This document shows, piece by piece, positions 1 to 7,961 of a stretch of DNA of 38,058 nt. Source of the DNA: Myxococcales bacterium 68-20. GTDB taxonomy: Bacteria; Myxococcota_A; Polyangia; Polyangiales; Polyangiaceae. Within the stretch, counting starts at the first letter, position 1. Every line of letters starts with the position of its first letter. The notes beneath the pieces were generated by a model. It ran no database searches and was not told the origin of the DNA. It was given only the letters and a program-made list of their open reading frames with translations. The stretch is from contig MKVQ01000029.1 of NCBI GenBank assembly GCA_001899635.1, positions 107,483 through 145,540 on the forward strand, read 5' to 3'. Position numbers and translations under genes: made by a program.

Positions 1-811
1 ACTTGTCGTAGACCGCGACCTCGTCGATCACACCGAGGAACGGTGCCTGCGGTGCGCCGGAGTAATCGCCGATCGCAAACGGGACCTGTTCGTCCGCGAG
101 CTCGCGCATCGCAGGCGTCGTGGCCACCAGAGCGCCGTCGACGTACAGGCTGAGCGCCGAACCGTCGTACGTCGCGACCACGTGGGTGAACCTGTCGGTG
201 GCCAGCGACGACGAACCGAACTGCACGGAGTCAGCGCCGCCCCCACCGGATCGGTCCGCTCCGACGTTGTTCGCGTTGGCGAACAGACTGTAGCCGGCGT
301 TCGGAGAGCCTCGCTCGCGGCTCAAGATCCGCCGGTACGCCATGTCGACACCCGACGGCTTGATCCACGCCTCGAGCGTGAAAGGAGCCCGCCCGGGAAA
401 TGCGAGCGTGTCGACGATCGAGATGTGACCACCTTCGAGCCGGATCGCTCCGTTCGCGTCACCGGCGATCGCGCCGGGCTGATCGAATTTGACGACGCCG
501 ACGAACGAGCCCGAGAGCGGGCTCATCTCGTCCTTCGCGAAGGGGCCTGCCTTCTCACCGAGTCGGAAGTACGCGACCGGCGAGTCGGCGAGGACCTCGT
601 CGACATAGGTTCTGCCCGCATCGACGGCGGCTTCGACGACCGTTGCATCGCGCGGCCCGCCGTCGTCGGTCACCGATGCTTCGTTTCCAGCCTCGCGGCC
701 GCCGTCGACGCCGTCACCTTGAAAGCTGTCCGTGTCGAGGAGGAGGCTGCACGCGGCGCCGGACATGGTCAGGACCGCGGCCACGAGACTTCCAACGATT
801 CGGTGCCCCAC
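1..811 (-). CDS. LamG-like (concanavalin A-like) domain lipoprotein, 3' end beyond window
   Basis: The minus strand is open from a GTG at 811 to the left edge (270 codons seen). The N-terminus reads as a lipoprotein signal: MGHRIVGSL, a hydrophobic run, then the lipobox-like SGAAC, so export and lipidation of that Cys are expected. An Asp/Gly-rich low-complexity linker follows, and then a LamG/jelly-roll domain recognised by AYFRLGE, FTLEAWIKPS, FTHVVATYDG, LSLYVDGALV and VIDEVAVYD, the classic order of LamG strands. Such domains bind carbohydrate or matrix ligands, and myxobacteria carry many lipoproteins of this architecture. The substrate cannot be told. No good Shine-Dalgarno precedes the GTG; it was chosen because it gives a short n-region before the hydrophobic core. 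The gene lies downstream of and on the same strand as the MarR gene, 160 bp away, so it may be separately transcribed. Confidence 0.75.
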   Translation of the reverse strand, partial: MGHRIVGSLVAAVLTMSGAACSLLLDTDSFQGDGVDGGREAGNEASVTDDGGPRDATVVEAAVDAGRTYVDEVLADSPVAYFRLGEKAGPFAKDEMSPLSGSFVGVVKFDQPGAIAGDANGAIRLEGGHISIVDTLAFPGRAPFTLEAWIKPSGVDMAYRRILSRERGSPNAGYSLFANANNVGADRSGGGGADSVQFGSSSLATDRFTHVVATYDGSALSLYVDGALVATTPAMRELADEQVPFAIGDYSGAPQAPFLGVIDEVAVYDK

Positions 812-971
812 GTTCGAAGAATACGCGAGGAGCCACGAACGACAATCCGAGCGTGTGCTCGCATCATGGCAGCAACAGCGACGAGGCCACGACCGCCGAG
901 CGACCCACGTTGTGGGCACTCGGACCGAGTGCGCGGCCACGCACTATCCGCATCGGCGTGAGTCGACTCGA

Positions 972-1487
972 TCAACGGCGTCGGCGATCGCCGCCCGCGG
1001 GGCGCTGCTGCTCTACCGCAGGGCCCCTCGCGGCTTCGGCGTGCACGACGGCGGTGAGGACCTCGTGAAGGCTCCGCATCTTCGCCGGCCCGACGAGCCG
1101 TTCGATGTCGGCTCCGAGCTCCGCCAGCACGGCGAGTCCTTCGAGGATGCCCGCTCGACCGCGCTTGCTGAACCGAACGAGCTTGGCGCGTGCATCGTCG
1201 GGATCGGCCACCCGCTCGAGCAGGCCCATCTCGACCAGCTCGTCGACGAGCTGTCCGGCGGCCTGCTTGGTGACGCCGAGACGACTCGCGAGCTCGGTCA
1301 GGCGAGTGCCTTCGAGATCGACATGCGGCAACAGGCTCGTATGAGCGATACGAAGCGGCCGGTTCGTCTTCGCCCGTACCCGCTCGATGGCGCGCTCGTT
1401 CAGGAGCCGCGCGGCCTTGAAGAGGAGCTGCACTGTGGACCTGGCCTTCTCGGCCTCGAGCCTGTCCGCGTAGTCCTCTGCATCCAT
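972..1487 (-). CDS. MarR-family transcriptional regulator
   Basis: A 171-residue protein, the normal length for MarR regulators, which bind palindromic operators as dimers. The winged helix-turn-helix is visible near residues 60-110: LTELASRLGVTKQAAGQLVDEL is helix 2 to recognition helix, and LLERVADPDDARAKLVRFSKRG is the wing with its usual DxRAKLVR-like signature. N- and C-terminal helices would form the dimer interface. The start is the ATG at 1487; a GTG two codons upstream (1493) is equally possible and neither has a clear ribosome site. The gene is divergent from the DUF4336 gene at 1610, and the intergenic region carries two matching palindromes, so auto-repression and control of that neighbour are likely. 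The ligand is unknown. Confidence 0.85.
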   Translation of the reverse strand: MDAEDYADRLEAEKARSTVQLLFKAARLLNERAIERVRAKTNRPLRIAHTSLLPHVDLEGTRLTELASRLGVTKQAAGQLVDELVEMGLLERVADPDDARAKLVRFSKRGRAGILEGLAVLAELGADIERLVGPAKMRSLHEVLTAVVHAEAARGPAVEQQRPAGGDRRRR

Positions 1488-1517
1488 TCGCACGATTCGA
1501 GCAGGCAGTGGCCCTCA

Positions 1518-1559
1518 TAGTCAAGCGCACTTGACCATTTCGTCAGGTCTGCTTGACTA
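1518..1559. promoter_or_regulatory. Tandem palindromic operators, probable MarR binding sites
   Basis: Two 16-bp inverted repeats lie between the divergent marR-like and DUF4336 genes. Site 1 (1520-1535) is GTCAAG-CGCA-CTTGAC, a perfect palindrome of arms. Site 2 (1542-1557) is GTCAGG-TCTG-CTTGAC, one mismatch between arms. They start 22 bp apart, about two helical turns, so two dimers would sit on the same DNA face. The outermost halves TAGTCAAG and CTTGACTA are also exact inverted copies. Binding by the adjacent regulator is inferred. Confidence 0.65.
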
Positions 1560-1609
1560 ACCACGAACCTGGCCTCACAAAGGGGCCGAACACTGCCAGC
1601 GAGGACACC

Positions 1610-2329
1610 ATGCTCGAGCGAATCGCCGAGGAAGTCTGGGCATACGAGCGCGACTTCGCGCTCCCAGCGGGAATGTCGATGCCGTGCCGCTCCACGATCC
1701 TGCGGCTACCGGACGGCCGCCTCGTCGTTCACTCACCACTCGCGCTCGACGACGACACGTCGAAGGCGATCGACGCGCTCGGGGACGTCCGCTTCCTCGT
1801 CGCACCGAACTGCTTTCATTGGATGTTCCTGAAGGCCGCCAAGGATCGCTACCCGAAGGCTCGCGTCTTTGCGGCTCCGGGGCTCGCGCGGAAGCTCGGG
1901 AACTTCGAGCACGAGCCGCTCCCACAGCAAGGGCTCGTTCCCGGGATGGACGGGATTCGGGTCGAGCGCATCCAGGGGGCACCTTCGTTCGAGGAGCACG
2001 TCTTCCTGCACGAGTCATCGCGCTCGCTGCTCGTGAGCGACCTGATGTTCAACCTGCACGACTGCCGGAGCTTCGGCATGCGGCTCGTTCTCCGTCTGAC
2101 GGGTACGTGGAAGAAGACCGCGCAGAGTCGAGCTTGGCGCTTCGCCGTGAAAGATCGCGCCGCCGCCGCCCGCAGCGCGGTGAACGTCCTCTCGTGGGAC
2201 TTCGAGCGCCTGATCGTCGGGCATGGCCGCGTGCTCGAGGCGGACGCGCCTGAGCACACACGGCGGGCGCTCTCGTGGATGACGCGCAACGCGCCGCCGC
2301 TCCTCGGAACGGGCTCCGTCGTCGCGTGA
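1610..2329 (+). CDS. DUF4336 domain protein (metallo-beta-lactamase-like fold)
   Basis: A 239-residue cytoplasmic protein matching the DUF4336 pattern from end to end: WAYERDFALPAGMSMPCRSTILRL at the start, LVVHSPLALDD, the VRFLVAPNCFHWMFL segment with its conserved Asn-x-x-His, ARVFAAPGLARK, VFLHESSRSLLVSDLMFN, and LIVGHGRVLE near the end. The family is distantly related to metallo-beta-lactamases, but the reaction is not established. The ATG at 1610 is preceded by GAGGA four bases upstream; a TTG at 1553 would add 19 residues that lie over the operators and is less likely. It is divergently arranged with the MarR gene and probably repressed by it. Confidence 0.8.
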   Translation: MLERIAEEVWAYERDFALPAGMSMPCRSTILRLPDGRLVVHSPLALDDDTSKAIDALGDVRFLVAPNCFHWMFLKAAKDRYPKARVFAAPGLARKLGNFEHEPLPQQGLVPGMDGIRVERIQGAPSFEEHVFLHESSRSLLVSDLMFNLHDCRSFGMRLVLRLTGTWKKTAQSRAWRFAVKDRAAAARSAVNVLSWDFERLIVGHGRVLEADAPEHTRRALSWMTRNAPPLLGTGSVVA

Positions 2330-2602
2330 GATCGACGAGCGAGGACGCCGAGTCGCGACGCGCCGAGCCGTCCGTCAGCTCCTCGAGCCACGCCTGAACG
2401 CCTGGCGAGGGTGCTCCCGCGGAGAAACCGTGCGTAGGCTGTTCCCGGTCGGGCAAGGGAGGCGTTAGAGATCTGCCGAGCGCGCTCGTCCCCCGCGAAA
2501 CCACATGGGAAGTCGGCGGTACATCTATTGCGTGGCGAGTCGCGCTCTCCAGACGTAGCTTCAACGAAGCCACCCCCTCCCCTTCCTGGATCATCGACCT
2601 CG

Positions 2603-3778
2603 ATGAACGATCGCCCAGCTCGACACGGGACGACAGCCCGCCACTCCGGGGGGGCCGGACGCGAGCCCAGAGTCCTGCGGTCGGCGCTCATCCTCACCGC
2701 TGCCGTCGTGGCGCTTGCGGTCCAGGCGGCGTGCGCGCGGTCGGTCGACGGCTCGGTGCCCGAGCAAGGCATCTTCGCGGGCAACGGCGCGACGCGCACG
2801 GCCTGCATCGAGACCGAGTGCCCAGCGCCCTTCGCGACCTGCGAAGGGCGGTCGGGTCTCTGCACCGTCGACCTCTCGAGCGACGTCAGGCACTGCGGTA
2901 GCTGCGACACGGCCTGCCTGTCGACTTCGTCCCTGACCCCCTGGACCTGGGTCTGCAGCGAAGGGCAATGCCGATTGGCATGCGAACCATCTCATGCAGA
3001 CTGCAACGGCCTCGAGAGCGACGGCTGCGAGACCTCGGTCCGAAGCGATCCCGCGAACTGCGGCGCATGCGGAAACGTGTGCGCCGACGGTGTGGTCTGC
3101 TGGAGAGGCGCGTGCGGGTGCCCGAGCGGCTTCACGCAGTGTGGCGACGACTGTGTGAGGCTCGACTCCGACAACGAGAACTGCGGCGCATGCGGCTCGG
3201 TTTGCACGGCCCCGGCGAGCGACACCGATCCCCGCTGGTCGTGCGGTCCCGGCATCACGCCACCTCACACGGAGTGGACGTGCAGCAACGCCTCGTGCGA
3301 TCTGCAGTGCGCGCCGGAATTCGGCGACTGCAACAAAGATTTCTGCGGCGACGGCTGCGAGACCTCCCTCGCCAACGATCCGGCCAATTGCGGAGCGTGC
3401 GGTCACGCCTGCACCGCCGGTCAGAAGTGCCAGCACGGCACGTGTCTCTGCCCGCCCGGCACGACGATGTGCGGTGGCATCTGCGTCGATTACCTCACCG
3501 ACCCAGCGAACTGCGGCGACTGCATGGCCGAGTGTCCAGGACCGCCGAGCTCGAGCGGAAAGGGCGGGCCCACCTGCGTCGGCGGGAAATGCGGCTACGT
3601 TTGCTTCCCCGGCTTCGCCGACTGCGACGGATCGATCGAAAACGGCTGCGAAGCGAATCTCCAAACGAGCCAGCACCACTGCGGAAGCTGCGGGACCAGC
3701 TGCGATGTCGCGAACGGGCAGCCCTGCGTACGCGGCACGTGTCTGACCAAGCCATGCGAGGAGCCGGTGCTGAATTGA
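2603..3778 (+). CDS. Cysteine-rich secreted or lipid-anchored protein with repeated NCGACG modules
   Basis: A 391-residue protein with an Arg-rich n-region, a hydrophobic run (ALILTAAVVALAVQAAC) and a cleavage or lipobox Cys, so it should leave the cytoplasm. The mature part has about six copies of a Cys-rich module built on a C..(S/N)D..NCG(A/S)CG..C pattern: RHCGSCDTAC, ANCGACGNVC, ENCGACGSVC, ANCGACGHAC, ANCGDCMAEC and HHCGSCGTSC, interleaved with DGCE or CGDDC stretches. Modules of this kind are abundant in myxobacterial surface proteins and are thought to be disulfide-knotted; automatic annotation often mislabels them as tryptophan synthase alpha chain. No enzymatic motif is visible. The stop codon overlaps the TTG start of the next gene, implying co-translation. 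A TTG at 2528 would give a longer form with a poor leader. Confidence 0.7.
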   Translation: MNDRPARHGTTARHSGGAGREPRVLRSALILTAAVVALAVQAACARSVDGSVPEQGIFAGNGATRTACIETECPAPFATCEGRSGLCTVDLSSDVRHCGSCDTACLSTSSLTPWTWVCSEGQCRLACEPSHADCNGLESDGCETSVRSDPANCGACGNVCADGVVCWRGACGCPSGFTQCGDDCVRLDSDNENCGACGSVCTAPASDTDPRWSCGPGITPPHTEWTCSNASCDLQCAPEFGDCNKDFCGDGCETSLANDPANCGACGHACTAGQKCQHGTCLCPPGTTMCGGICVDYLTDPANCGDCMAECPGPPSSSGKGGPTCVGGKCGYVCFPGFADCDGSIENGCEANLQTSQHHCGSCGTSCDVANGQPCVRGTCLTKPCEEPVLN

Positions 3779-4704
3779 GGGATCGACGTCCAACCAGGAG
3801 CCGGACCGAAGCGAAGACATCCTTCCCCGCGGCCATGCTGTGCGTCGCGCTCGGTCTGGCATCGGCGCTTCCCGGCTGCGCAGGCGGAGAGGGCCGCGCA
3901 AGGGGATTCGTCGAGAGCGACGACGCCGGTCCGCCGTCCGAGCCCACGACCAGCTTCGAGGACAAGGACGGCGGCGCTCCGCTCATCCCAGAGCCTCCCG
4001 AGTGCGCCGACGAGGCCGCGCAGCAGATCTACGTCGTGGCGACGGACAAGGGCTTCTATCGCTTCTACCCCGAGAAGCTCAGCTTCGAGCGCGTCGGCAC
4101 GCTTGGATGCCCGACGACGGCCGGCACCTTCTCGATGGCGATCGACCGGCGTGGCACTGCCTGGGTCGAGTACACCGATGGCCGAATCTACGCGGTCGAC
4201 ACGCACGACGCGACCTGCAAGCCGACCGCGTTCAAGCCCGGACAGACCGGCTTCGACTACTTCGGAATGGGCTTCGCGTTGAACAGCGATGACCCGAAGG
4301 ACGGCGAGAAGCTCTATGTCGCCGGCAACGGGCTCGCCACGCTCGATACCAAGTCGTTCGAGCTCACCTTCCTCGGCTCGCTCACGACGGGCCGCTCGGA
4401 GCTGACGGCGATCGGCAGCCAGTTGTTCGCCTTCAGCGTCGACTCGGGCGTGGTCACGCGACTGAACAAGGCCACCGGCGCGAGCGAGGCAACGCATCGA
4501 ACATCGGCGGTCGAAGATCTCGGCGGCTTCGCCTTCGCGCACTGGGGAGGCCAGTTCTGGCTCTTCACCGGCCGCGGTTCGTCGTCGAAGGTGACGACCT
4601 ACTCGCCGACCACGGATCAGTCCACGGTCGTCATCCCGAGCACCGGGATGCTCATCGTCGGCGCAGGCTCGTCCACCTGCGCGCCGCTCACGCCTCCGAA
4701 GTAG
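3775..4704 (+). CDS. Lipoprotein, probable beta-propeller of unknown role
   Basis: A 309-residue protein if translation starts at the TTG at 3775, which overlaps the TGA of the upstream gene. That start supplies the basic n-region MRDRRPTRSR needed before the hydrophobic core MLCVALGLASALPGC, where LPGC fits a lipobox. The ATG at 3835 gives a leader without positive charge and is less convincing. The mature protein has an acidic/Pro linker and then repeated strands such as QIYVVATDKGFYRFYPEKL, GTAWVEYTDGRIYAVD, EKLYVAGNGLATLD and GQFWLFTGRGSSSKVTTYSP, spaced as in WD/PQQ-like propeller blades. I recognise it as a recurring myxobacterial lipoprotein type but know no function. It ends 72 bp before the convergent efflux pump gene. 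Confidence 0.65.
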   Translation: MRDRRPTRSRTEAKTSFPAAMLCVALGLASALPGCAGGEGRARGFVESDDAGPPSEPTTSFEDKDGGAPLIPEPPECADEAAQQIYVVATDKGFYRFYPEKLSFERVGTLGCPTTAGTFSMAIDRRGTAWVEYTDGRIYAVDTHDATCKPTAFKPGQTGFDYFGMGFALNSDDPKDGEKLYVAGNGLATLDTKSFELTFLGSLTTGRSELTAIGSQLFAFSVDSGVVTRLNKATGASEATHRTSAVEDLGGFAFAHWGGQFWLFTGRGSSSKVTTYSPTTDQSTVVIPSTGMLIVGAGSSTCAPLTPPK

Positions 4705-4776
4705 CTCGCGCCCCACGCAGTCGGGACCGAGCTCGGCGACCGGCGGGGAGCCCGCACATGAAGAGCGTCGCGAGCG

Positions 4777-7700
4777 CTATTCGCCGTGGGCGCGCGCGCC
4801 ATGGCCGTGGCCGCCGTGGCCGTCGACGGCATCGTCGAGCCCGTCGTCCTCTTCTTCCTCGGGCTCGAGCGCCTCGCGGCGGGCAGCGACGAGGAGCATC
4901 GCCGGCAGGGCGAGCATCGAGATGACCATGCCGATGAGGAGACCGCCGATGACGACGGTGGCGAGCGGCCGCTGGACCTCGGCGCCGGTCCCGGTGGCGA
5001 TGGCCGCCGGGATGAAGCCGATCGCCGCGACGAGCGCGGTGCTGAACGGCGCGCGGAACGCCGCGAGCGACGCCTTGCGAACGCGCGCGACGATGTCCGG
5101 CTCGCGCGGTGTGTCGATCAGGCTCTGGGTCATGACGATGCCCGTCATGACGGCGACGCCGCAGAGCGCGATGAAGCCGACGCCTGCCGGGATGCTGAAC
5201 GGCAGGCCGCGGAGAACGAGCGCGACGACTCCTCCGCCGATCGCGAACGGCAGGTTCACGAGCGTGATGAACATGTACTTCAGGTTGCGGAACATGAAGA
5301 CGAGCATCAGCGCGATGACGCCGATCGAGATCGGCACGAGCATCGAGAGACGGGTCTTGGCGCGGTTGAAGTTCTCGAACTGACCGCCCCACACCACCTC
5401 GACCGACTTCGGAAGGGTGAGCGCCGCGACCCTCTCCTGCGCCTCCTTCACGAAGCCGACCATGTCTCGACCGCGCACGTTCGTCTGGACGATCAGGCGA
5501 CGCTTGTTCTGTTCGCGTCCGACGACGACGATCGTGTCCTCCGCCGTCACGTCGGCGACCATGCTGAGGGGCACGAGGTTCCCCTGCTGCGTGGCGAGCG
5601 GGAGGCGCTCGAGGTCGCGCTCGTCGTCGACGCGCTCGCCGCCGAGGCGAACGACGAGATCGAACACGCGCTCGCCCTCGCGGACGACGCCGACGGGCTG
5701 TCCGGCGCGCGCCATTGCGAGCGCGTCGAGGACGCTCCCCGGCGGGACGCCGAGTCGCCCGACGTGATCGCGATTGATGACGACGCGGATCGACGGAAGG
5801 CCCGTGACGATCTCCATCTTCGTGTCCGCGGCGCCGGGCGTAGCCGCGACGACCTTGCGGATCTCGTCGGCGATGTCCTGCATCTCCTGAAGGTCGTCGC
5901 CGTAGACCTTGATCGCGACGTCGCCCTTGATGCCGGCGACGAGGTCGTTGACGCGCATCTCGATCGGCTGGCTGAAGGCGTGAAGCGTCGCGGGGACGCT
6001 CGCCTCGAGCTTGTCCGAGAGCTCCTGGGCGAGCTTGTCCGGCGTCATGCCCGGACGCCACTTATCGCGCGGCTTGAGGATGACGAAGGAGTCGCTCGAC
6101 TCCGGGCCCGCGGAGTCGACCGCGCCCTCGGGGCGGCCGATGCGGTTCACCACCGTCTCGACCTCGGGGGCCTCCAGCAGCGTCTGCTCGGCGATCTTCG
6201 AGAGCTCGATCGCCTGCTTTACGTTCGTGCTCGGAGGACGGAGCGTGTCGAGGGCGTAGGCGCCCTCGAAGATGCGCGGGAGGAACTCGGCGCCCATCGA
6301 CGCTCCCGTCGAGAGGAGGCCGACCGCGACCGCGACCGCGCCGGCGATCGATGCCCAAGGCCGGCGGAGGACGAAGTCGAGCGCGGGCGCGTAGACGACG
6401 CGCAGCTTGCGGATGAGCCAGGGCTCCTGTGCGTCAGCCGAGCCGCGGAGGAAGCGGGGACCGACAGCCGGCACGAACACGAGCGCATAGATGAGCGCGC
6501 CCGCGAGCATGAAGCAGAGCGAGACGACGACCGGCCGGAACATCTTGCCCTCGATGTCCTCGAGGGTGATGAGCGGCAGGAAGACGAGGATCGTGATGAT
6601 GACGCTGAAGACGGCCGGCTTCGCGACGTCGGCCATCGCGTTCATGATCCGGCGCCGGCGCCGGTTCCGATCGGCCACGTTCGCGCCGTGGGTCATGGCG
6701 TGCTCGACCGTGAGCACGGCGCCTTCGACGACGATGCCGAAGTCGATCGCGCCGAGGCTCATGACGTTGCCGGTGTAGCCGACCGCGTTGAGCCCGATGA
6801 ACCCGACGAGCATCGCGAACGGGATCGCTCCGGCGACGAGGAGGCCGGCTCGGAGGCTCCCGAGCGTGAGCAGGAGGCAGACCACGACGATCAGCGCACC
6901 CTCGGAGAGGTTCTTCGCCACCGTCTTGAGGACGCGGTTGATGTAGTCGGCGCGGTCGTAATACGGGTCGATCGTGACGCCGCTCGGGAGATACGGAGTG
7001 ATCTCCGCGATCTTCTCCTTCACGCTCTCGACGACGTCGCGGCTGTTCGCGCCCTTGAGCATGAGGACGCTGCCGCCGACGATCTCGCCGCGTGCATCGC
7101 GCGTCATCGCGCCCTGACGCTGAGCGGGTCCGGTGTCGACGTTGCCGAGCTGGCTCAGTCGGATGGGGATGCCGTTCTCGTCCGTACGGACGACGGTGGC
7201 CTCGATGTCCTCGAGCCCCTTGTAGCGAGCGTCACCGCGAAGGACGATCTGCTCACCGGCAGACTCGACGTAGCCGCCACCGCCGACGCGGTTGTCGTTC
7301 GCGATCGCCTGCTTCACGTGCTCGATCGAGACGCCGTGCGCAGCGAGGCGCGCAGGGTCGAGCGTGATGCGGTACTGCTTCAGCGAGCCGCCGAACCCGA
7401 CGACCTCGATGACGCCCGGCACCTGCCGGAGCTTCGGTCCGAGCTGCCATTCGACGATCGTACGGAGCTCCTCCGGCGAGCGTCCGTCGCCGCGAAGCTC
7501 GAACATGTAGATCTCACCGAGCGCGGTCGTGACCGGTCCGAGCTCGGGCTTACCGAGCTCGGGTGGGATCTGCTCGCGGATCTGGATGAGGCGCTCGTTG
7601 ACGAGCTGTCGAGCGAAGTAGACGTCGACGTCGTCGTTGAAGATGAGCGTGATGATCGAGATGCCGAGCTTGCTCGTGCTGCGCGTGTGCTTGAGGCCCG

Positions 7701-7926
7701 GAACGCCGGCCATGCCGCGCTCGATCGGCTGCGTGATCTGCGACTCGACCTCGGTCGCGGAGAGCGCAGACGCGCGCGTGACGACCTGCACCTGGATGTT
7801 CGTGAGATCCGGGACGGCATCGATCGCGAGCTCCTTCGCCGCATAGGCGCCGGCCGCAATGATCCCGAGGCAGATCATGATCGCGACGAACGCGTTCTTC
7901 GCCGCCCAAAGAACGAGCCCCCTCAT
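4777..7926 (-). CDS. Heavy-metal efflux RND transporter, CzcA/CusA family
   Basis: A 1049-residue inner-membrane pump, full length for the HME-RND family, which exports metal ions from periplasm or cytoplasm using the proton gradient. The first transmembrane helix is at residues 8-28, followed by AIDAVPDLTNIQVQVVT, the family's N-terminal signature. The central proton-relay helix reads SLGAIDFGIVVEGAVLTVEH, equivalent to the conserved GAIDFG-D/E segment. EMRVNDLVAGIKGDVAIKVYGDD is closer to CzcA (Co/Zn/Cd) than CusA (Cu/Ag), but the metal is not proven. The C-terminus, after an acidic EEEEDDGLDD patch, is His-rich (GHGGHGHGARAHG), a possible metal-binding tail. It lies 31 bp downstream of the membrane-fusion gene and must share its transcript. 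No outer-membrane factor gene is in the window. Confidence 0.9.
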   Translation of the reverse strand: MRGLVLWAAKNAFVAIMICLGIIAAGAYAAKELAIDAVPDLTNIQVQVVTRASALSATEVESQITQPIERGMAGVPGLKHTRSTSKLGISIITLIFNDDVDVYFARQLVNERLIQIREQIPPELGKPELGPVTTALGEIYMFELRGDGRSPEELRTIVEWQLGPKLRQVPGVIEVVGFGGSLKQYRITLDPARLAAHGVSIEHVKQAIANDNRVGGGGYVESAGEQIVLRGDARYKGLEDIEATVVRTDENGIPIRLSQLGNVDTGPAQRQGAMTRDARGEIVGGSVLMLKGANSRDVVESVKEKIAEITPYLPSGVTIDPYYDRADYINRVLKTVAKNLSEGALIVVVCLLLTLGSLRAGLLVAGAIPFAMLVGFIGLNAVGYTGNVMSLGAIDFGIVVEGAVLTVEHAMTHGANVADRNRRRRRIMNAMADVAKPAVFSVIITILVFLPLITLEDIEGKMFRPVVVSLCFMLAGALIYALVFVPAVGPRFLRGSADAQEPWLIRKLRVVYAPALDFVLRRPWASIAGAVAVAVGLLSTGASMGAEFLPRIFEGAYALDTLRPPSTNVKQAIELSKIAEQTLLEAPEVETVVNRIGRPEGAVDSAGPESSDSFVILKPRDKWRPGMTPDKLAQELSDKLEASVPATLHAFSQPIEMRVNDLVAGIKGDVAIKVYGDDLQEMQDIADEIRKVVAATPGAADTKMEIVTGLPSIRVVINRDHVGRLGVPPGSVLDALAMARAGQPVGVVREGERVFDLVVRLGGERVDDERDLERLPLATQQGNLVPLSMVADVTAEDTIVVVGREQNKRRLIVQTNVRGRDMVGFVKEAQERVAALTLPKSVEVVWGGQFENFNRAKTRLSMLVPISIGVIALMLVFMFRNLKYMFITLVNLPFAIGGGVVALVLRGLPFSIPAGVGFIALCGVAVMTGIVMTQSLIDTPREPDIVARVRKASLAAFRAPFSTALVAAIGFIPAAIATGTGAEVQRPLATVVIGGLLIGMVISMLALPAMLLVAARREALEPEEEEDDGLDDAVDGHGGHGHGARAHGE

Positions 7927-7961
7927 CGTGGCCCCCCGATCATGCGTGGGCCCCCTATCAT
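7923..7961 (-). promoter_or_regulatory. Duplicated ribosome-binding site and six-codon leader ORF before the RND gene
   Basis: Between the two efflux genes the minus strand holds two nearly identical units: TGATAGGGGGCCCACGCATG, then TGATCGGGGGGCCACGATG. Each has a G-rich Shine-Dalgarno and an ATG. The first ATG (7943) opens only Met-Ile-Gly-Gly-Pro-Arg-stop, and its TGA overlaps the pump's ATG (7926) as ATGA. The second unit serves the pump. Translational coupling is inferred. Confidence 0.5.

Noticed and set aside
2558-2566. GCTTCAACG, the reverse complement of the repeat end CGTTGAAGC, as another cryptic handle.
   Set aside because: Only 9 nt match, which is expected about once in three such windows by chance, and no other repeat-like bases flank it.
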